This document shows, one piece after another, positions 5,936 to 8,421 of a stretch of DNA of 8,421 nucleotides. Position 1 is the stretch's first letter. Each line of letters opens with the position of its first letter. Source of the DNA: Propionibacteriaceae bacterium. Its GTDB lineage: Bacteria > Actinomycetota > Actinomycetes > Propionibacteriales > Propionibacteriaceae. The stretch spans positions 1 to 8,421 of the forward strand of contig DMIX01000176.1 of assembly GCA_003451975.1 (NCBI GenBank). The letters are read 5' to 3'. Under the pieces are notes generated by a model. The model did not search any database. It had not been told where the DNA came from and was given only the letters and a program-made list of their open reading frames with translations. The translations under genes were made by a program, and so were the position numbers.

Positions 5936-5941
5936 TAGGTT
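5936..5941 (+). promoter_or_regulatory. candidate -10 box of tal, possibly leaderless
   Basis: TAGGTT matches TANNNT and is followed by six bases and the ATG, the same geometry as at yaaA. The same bases contain GGTAGG, which could act as a ribosome binding site 8 bases from the ATG, so a leadered transcript with an upstream promoter is an open alternative. Confidence 0.35.
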
Positions 5942-5947
5942 CGAAGC

Positions 5948-7039
5948 ATGAACCAACGACTACGAGCTCTCAGTGATGCCGGTGTGTCGATCTGGCTGGA
6001 TGATCTCTCTCGCAAGCGCCTCACCAGCGGCGGATTGGCTGAGTTGATCGCCCAGGACAGCGTGGTCGGCGTCACCACCAACCCCAGCATCTTCGCTGCG
6101 GCATTGAATGACTCCGCCGACTACGCAAAGCAGCTGCGTGGCCTCGCCTCGGCCCCGGTCGAACAGGCGATCACAGAGCTGTGCGCCACCGACGTGCGCG
6201 ACGCCTGCGACCTGTTCGCCCCGATCTACGTGGCCACCGGCGGCGAAGACGGTCGGGTGTCCATCGAAGTCGAACCCGGCCTGGCTCACGACACCGCCGC
6301 AACCATCGCCCAAGCCGCCGAACTCCACGCGCTGGTCGACCGCGAGAACGTGCTGATCAAGATCCCCGCCACCGCAGCCGGCCTGCCGGCGATCACCGAG
6401 ACGATCGCCGCCGGCATCTCGGTCAATGTGACCCTGATCTTCTCCGTCCAGCGCTACCGCGAAGTCATGAATGCCTACCTCGCCGGGCTGGAACGCGCCG
6501 CACGAGCCGGGCACGACCTTTCGAAGATCCACTCGGTCGCCTCGCTATTCGTCTCGCGCATCGACACCGAGGTGGACGCCCGGCTGCAGGCGGCTGGACA
6601 TACCGAGCTCGTCGGACGTGCCGGCGTGGCCAACGCCATCGTGGCCTATGCCGCCTTCACCGAGGTGTTCACCGACGCTCGCTTTGCCACGCTGGCTGCG
6701 CTGGGAGCCAATGCGCAGCGTCCGCTATGGGCCTCCACGGGAACCAAGAACCCCGATTACTCCGACACCCTGTACGTGGCCAGCCTGGTGGCGCCCGGCG
6801 TGGTGAACACCATGCCGGAGAAGACGCTGCGCGCCTTCGGTGATCATGGCGAGGTATTGGCATCCATCGACGGCCAGAGTGCGGCTGCCCAAGCCCAACT
6901 CGACGCGATCAGTGCCGTTGGCATAGACCTTCCCGACGTGTTCGCCCAGCTCGAAACCGAAGGCGTCGACAAGTTCATCGCCTCCTGGAACGAACTGGGA
7001 CGGGCAGTACAGGAAGCGCGGCTGGCATTGTCGGAGTAG
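5948..7039 (+). CDS. tal: transaldolase
   Basis: This 363-residue protein is a transaldolase of the long actinobacterial type, the non-oxidative pentose phosphate enzyme that moves a dihydroxyacetone unit between sedoheptulose 7-phosphate and glyceraldehyde 3-phosphate. Landmarks are SIWLDDLSR (14-22, containing the catalytic-position Asp), GVTTNPSIF (41-49, with N45), SIEVEP (105-110, with E107 as acid/base), and VLIKIPAT (135-142), where K138 is the Schiff-base lysine. [35 protein letters not shown] and [16 protein letters not shown] follow as in the family. All catalytic positions are present. No transketolase or glucose-6-phosphate dehydrogenase gene follows, so it is not in the common tkt-tal-zwf operon here: the next gene is convergent. 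The ATG is preceded by GGTAGG at 8 bases and by the possible leaderless -10 box. Confidence 0.95.
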   Translation: MNQRLRALSDAGVSIWLDDLSRKRLTSGGLAELIAQDSVVGVTTNPSIFAAALNDSADYAKQLRGLASAPVEQAITELCATDVRDACDLFAPIYVATGGEDGRVSIEVEPGLAHDTAATIAQAAELHALVDRENVLIKIPATAAGLPAITETIAAGISVNVTLIFSVQRYREVMNAYLAGLERAARAGHDLSKIHSVASLFVSRIDTEVDARLQAAGHTELVGRAGVANAIVAYAAFTEVFTDARFATLAALGANAQRPLWASTGTKNPDYSDTLYVASLVAPGVVNTMPEKTLRAFGDHGEVLASIDGQSAAAQAQLDAISAVGIDLPDVFAQLETEGVDKFIASWNELGRAVQEARLALSE

Positions 7040-7049
7040 GCGACAGACT

Positions 7050-7089
7050 GCTGTGCTGCAGCGATTGCAAGAATTTTGTTCAATTTTGC
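7050..7089. terminator. possible terminator signals between tal and fic
   Basis: The 63-base convergent gap has a small GCTG-TGCTG-CAGC hairpin (7050-7062) and then an A/T-rich imperfect inverted repeat, GCAAGAATT (7067-7075) with AATTTTGC (7082-7089). The T runs suggest termination of tal, and the A/T-rich repeat may also serve the Fic gene. The stems are weak. Confidence 0.35.
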
Positions 7090-7102
7090 GTTGGTTTTGC
7101 AC

Positions 7103-8380
7103 TTACTGCAGGTACGCGATCCGTTCGTGAAGATCCTGAGGCACCACCCAGACATACTGCCGTCCGCGTCTCTCCTGGATAAGAAGCTGGGCTTTCGTGA
7201 GAGCGTGAAGATCAGAACGTGCGGTTTGGTTCGTCACCCGATGGCTATGCGCGTGGGACTCGGCTGTGTAGTTGAAACCGGGATGTTCGAGTGCATGGCT
7301 GAGAACGGCGAGCTGTCGATGATTGAACTGTGTCGGTAGCACTCGCAGGGACTCTTGCGCCGATCGGAGTTCGTGCACGGACTGTTCCAGATGGTGGCGA
7401 AGATCGTCGATGGAGCGTCTGATCACATCCAGGTGGTACAGGAGGAAGTACGTCAGATCTCCGCCGTCGGTCTCAGTGAGCAGGAAGGAGCGTCCGTACT
7501 GCGCTGGCGCTCGGTGGAGAATTCGCGACACCGTGAGGAACTCCGCGAGCCAGAAGCCCTCATGCAGCATGGACCAATAGAACAGGGCGCGCGCCGTCCG
7601 CCCGTTCCCGTCGACGAAGTAGTGGTCGTAGCCGGTCATGAAATGGACGGCGAGTGCGCGTAGCAACGGCGGCAGGTAGCCTCGCGCGTCGTCTCCGTTG
7701 GCAAAGTCGCACAGCTGCTGTAGCCGTTGGGGAAGCTCAGAAGCGCGGGGCGGTTCGTGAACGACTTCGTTGGTCGAGGTGCTCCAAACCGACACGCGGT
7801 CCTGGGTGGGGGTCTGCACCTGCCCAGCTGCGGTGGGGTCCGCCAGGGCTCCGTCGACGACGATCCGATGAATCTCTTTCACGAGTTCGGGCGTCAGTGG
7901 TTCATCCCGGATGTCGACGATCCGGTTCATGGCCGCGTAGTTGTTGACGATCATGAGCTCACTGTGATCGCGAGGTGGTCGTCCTTGCCGAAGCATGTCT
8001 TTTGCCACTTTTCGAGTCGTGACCGCACCTTCGAGTTGGCTGGAGGTGATGGCCTCCTCGATGAGGGAACTCACGATGTAGCGATCCCGCGAGGCTGGAT
8101 TGGTCACCTGCTCTTCGATGGCGATCTGTCCACTGGCGAGCCTGCTGATCTCATCCATCAGGCGAAGCATCGGGTCAGTCAGGTTGTAGGTGAACGGAGC
8201 CCCCGACACCTGGCGGAGAGGTAGTTCCCTGGCGGACTGAGCTCGGCTCGTGCGTACGGCACTCCACCACTGTGTTGAAGTGAACCCGTCCGGTGGCGTG
8301 AGGTGGCGAAGTTTGTCCCAGTGTGGGTAATCAGGAAGGTCTGATGTGCTACTGCGCACGAGATCGAGGAGCGCGAACAT
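7103..8380 (-). CDS. Fic-domain protein, class II self-inhibited AMP-transferase
   Basis: This 425-residue Fic protein is predicted to transfer AMP from ATP to a hydroxyl of a target protein. The active site is H253-Y-F-V-D-G-N-G-R-T-A-R264, which fits HxFx(D/E)GNGRxxR with all catalytic and phosphate-binding residues, but with Tyr where most families have Pro. Residues 113-118, SSQLEG, match the inhibitory motif (S/T)xxxE(G/N), with E117 expected to block ATP. Its place before the Fic core makes this class II. The C-terminal 350-425 looks like a winged helix (TNQTARSDLHALTKAQLL, then a wing), as in other large Fic proteins. ATG at 8378-8380 is the first usable start after an in-frame TAG 15 bases upstream; no well-placed Shine-Dalgarno is seen, and an in-frame GTG lies at 8359. 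Target and role are unknown. Because inhibition is built in, no separate antitoxin is expected. Confidence 0.9.
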   Translation of the reverse strand: MFALLDLVRSSTSDLPDYPHWDKLRHLTPPDGFTSTQWWSAVRTSRAQSARELPLRQVSGAPFTYNLTDPMLRLMDEISRLASGQIAIEEQVTNPASRDRYIVSSLIEEAITSSQLEGAVTTRKVAKDMLRQGRPPRDHSELMIVNNYAAMNRIVDIRDEPLTPELVKEIHRIVVDGALADPTAAGQVQTPTQDRVSVWSTSTNEVVHEPPRASELPQRLQQLCDFANGDDARGYLPPLLRALAVHFMTGYDHYFVDGNGRTARALFYWSMLHEGFWLAEFLTVSRILHRAPAQYGRSFLLTETDGGDLTYFLLYHLDVIRRSIDDLRHHLEQSVHELRSAQESLRVLPTQFNHRQLAVLSHALEHPGFNYTAESHAHSHRVTNQTARSDLHALTKAQLLIQERRGRQYVWVVPQDLHERIAYLQ

Positions 8381-8382
8381 GC

Positions 8383-8396
8383 GGCCAGGTTTGGCC
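8383..8396. promoter_or_regulatory. inverted repeat just before the Fic start
   Basis: GGCCA (8383-8387) and TGGCC (8392-8396) flank a 4-base loop, three bases upstream of the Fic ATG. A separate 10-base palindrome, CGCGGCCGCG, lies at 8405-8414. Either could be an operator or mRNA structure, but both are short and GC-rich, so chance is a real alternative. Confidence 0.25.
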
Positions 8397-8421
8397 TACT
8401 CCATCGCGGCCGCGAACGCGG

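Larger units (their letters stand above)
5621..5947. other. yaaA-tal intergenic region, 327 bases, repeat-filled
   Basis: I see no credible gene here. The region holds three copies of one repeat (5646-5690, 5758-5790, 5846-5890), a fold-back formed by the first two, and a candidate -10 box for tal (5936-5941). Reading frames through it have repeat-derived, low-complexity products. The GC hairpin at 5661-5675 may end yaaA transcription. Confidence 0.75.

Noticed and set aside
7727..8224. Plus-strand frame of 165 codons
   Set aside because: It is antisense to the Fic gene, which has clear motifs in the other strand.
1..8421. tRNA, rRNA, riboswitch or insertion sequence
   Set aside because: I saw no cloverleaf, rRNA core motif or transposase-like protein, and no leader long and structured enough for a known riboswitch. 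A covariance-model scan would be needed to exclude small RNAs.

Overview
The window is high-GC DNA with actinobacterial traits: GTG starts, TANNNT-type -10 boxes, a terminator-like hairpin without a T-tract, a SigR-type promoter and actinobacterial repeat families. Gene order (PLP aminotransferase, GNAT acetyltransferase, trxA, trxB) resembles the neighbourhood beside parAB and oriC in Actinomycetota. A Propionibacteriales-like host is my best guess from memory; no marker gene proves it.

Layout. At 1-1108 (minus, running off the left edge) is a fold-type I PLP aminotransferase. It is divergent from a GNAT-type acetyltransferase (1186-1722, plus). A secreted Ig-like protein with no recognisable catalytic domain follows (1916-3244, plus). 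It converges on trxA across a perfect 17-bp inverted repeat (3250-3288) that probably ends transcription from both sides. trxB (3639-4598) and trxA (3295-3615) form a minus-strand operon, and upstream of trxB is an exact match to the SigR/SigH promoter pattern, GGGAAT-N18-GTT. yaaA (4832-5620, plus) is divergent from trxB, and tal, transaldolase (5948-7039, plus), follows it. The last gene (7103-8380, minus) is a Fic-domain protein with its own inhibitory motif and a C-terminal winged-helix-like region.

The spaces either side of yaaA hold two families of short extragenic repeats. One is a tandem 17-bp pair (4759-4803). The other is three copies of a roughly 45-bp element in opposed orientations (5646-5890), two of which form a large fold-back.

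How the genes work together. trxB and trxA make the NADPH-dependent disulfide-reducing couple, and the promoter suggests induction by thiol-oxidative stress. YaaA belongs to a peroxide-stress family that limits free iron, so 3.3-5.6 kb looks like a small redox-defence cluster. Transaldolase could add indirectly through pentose phosphate flux and NADPH, but that is inference. The Fic gene looks the most accessory: hand-counted sample lines gave about 60% GC there against about 70% in tal. I found no rRNA, tRNA, CRISPR array, insertion sequence or clear novel system. The most informative non-coding signals are the SigR-type promoter, two possible leaderless starts, and the repeat-rich yaaA-tal gap.
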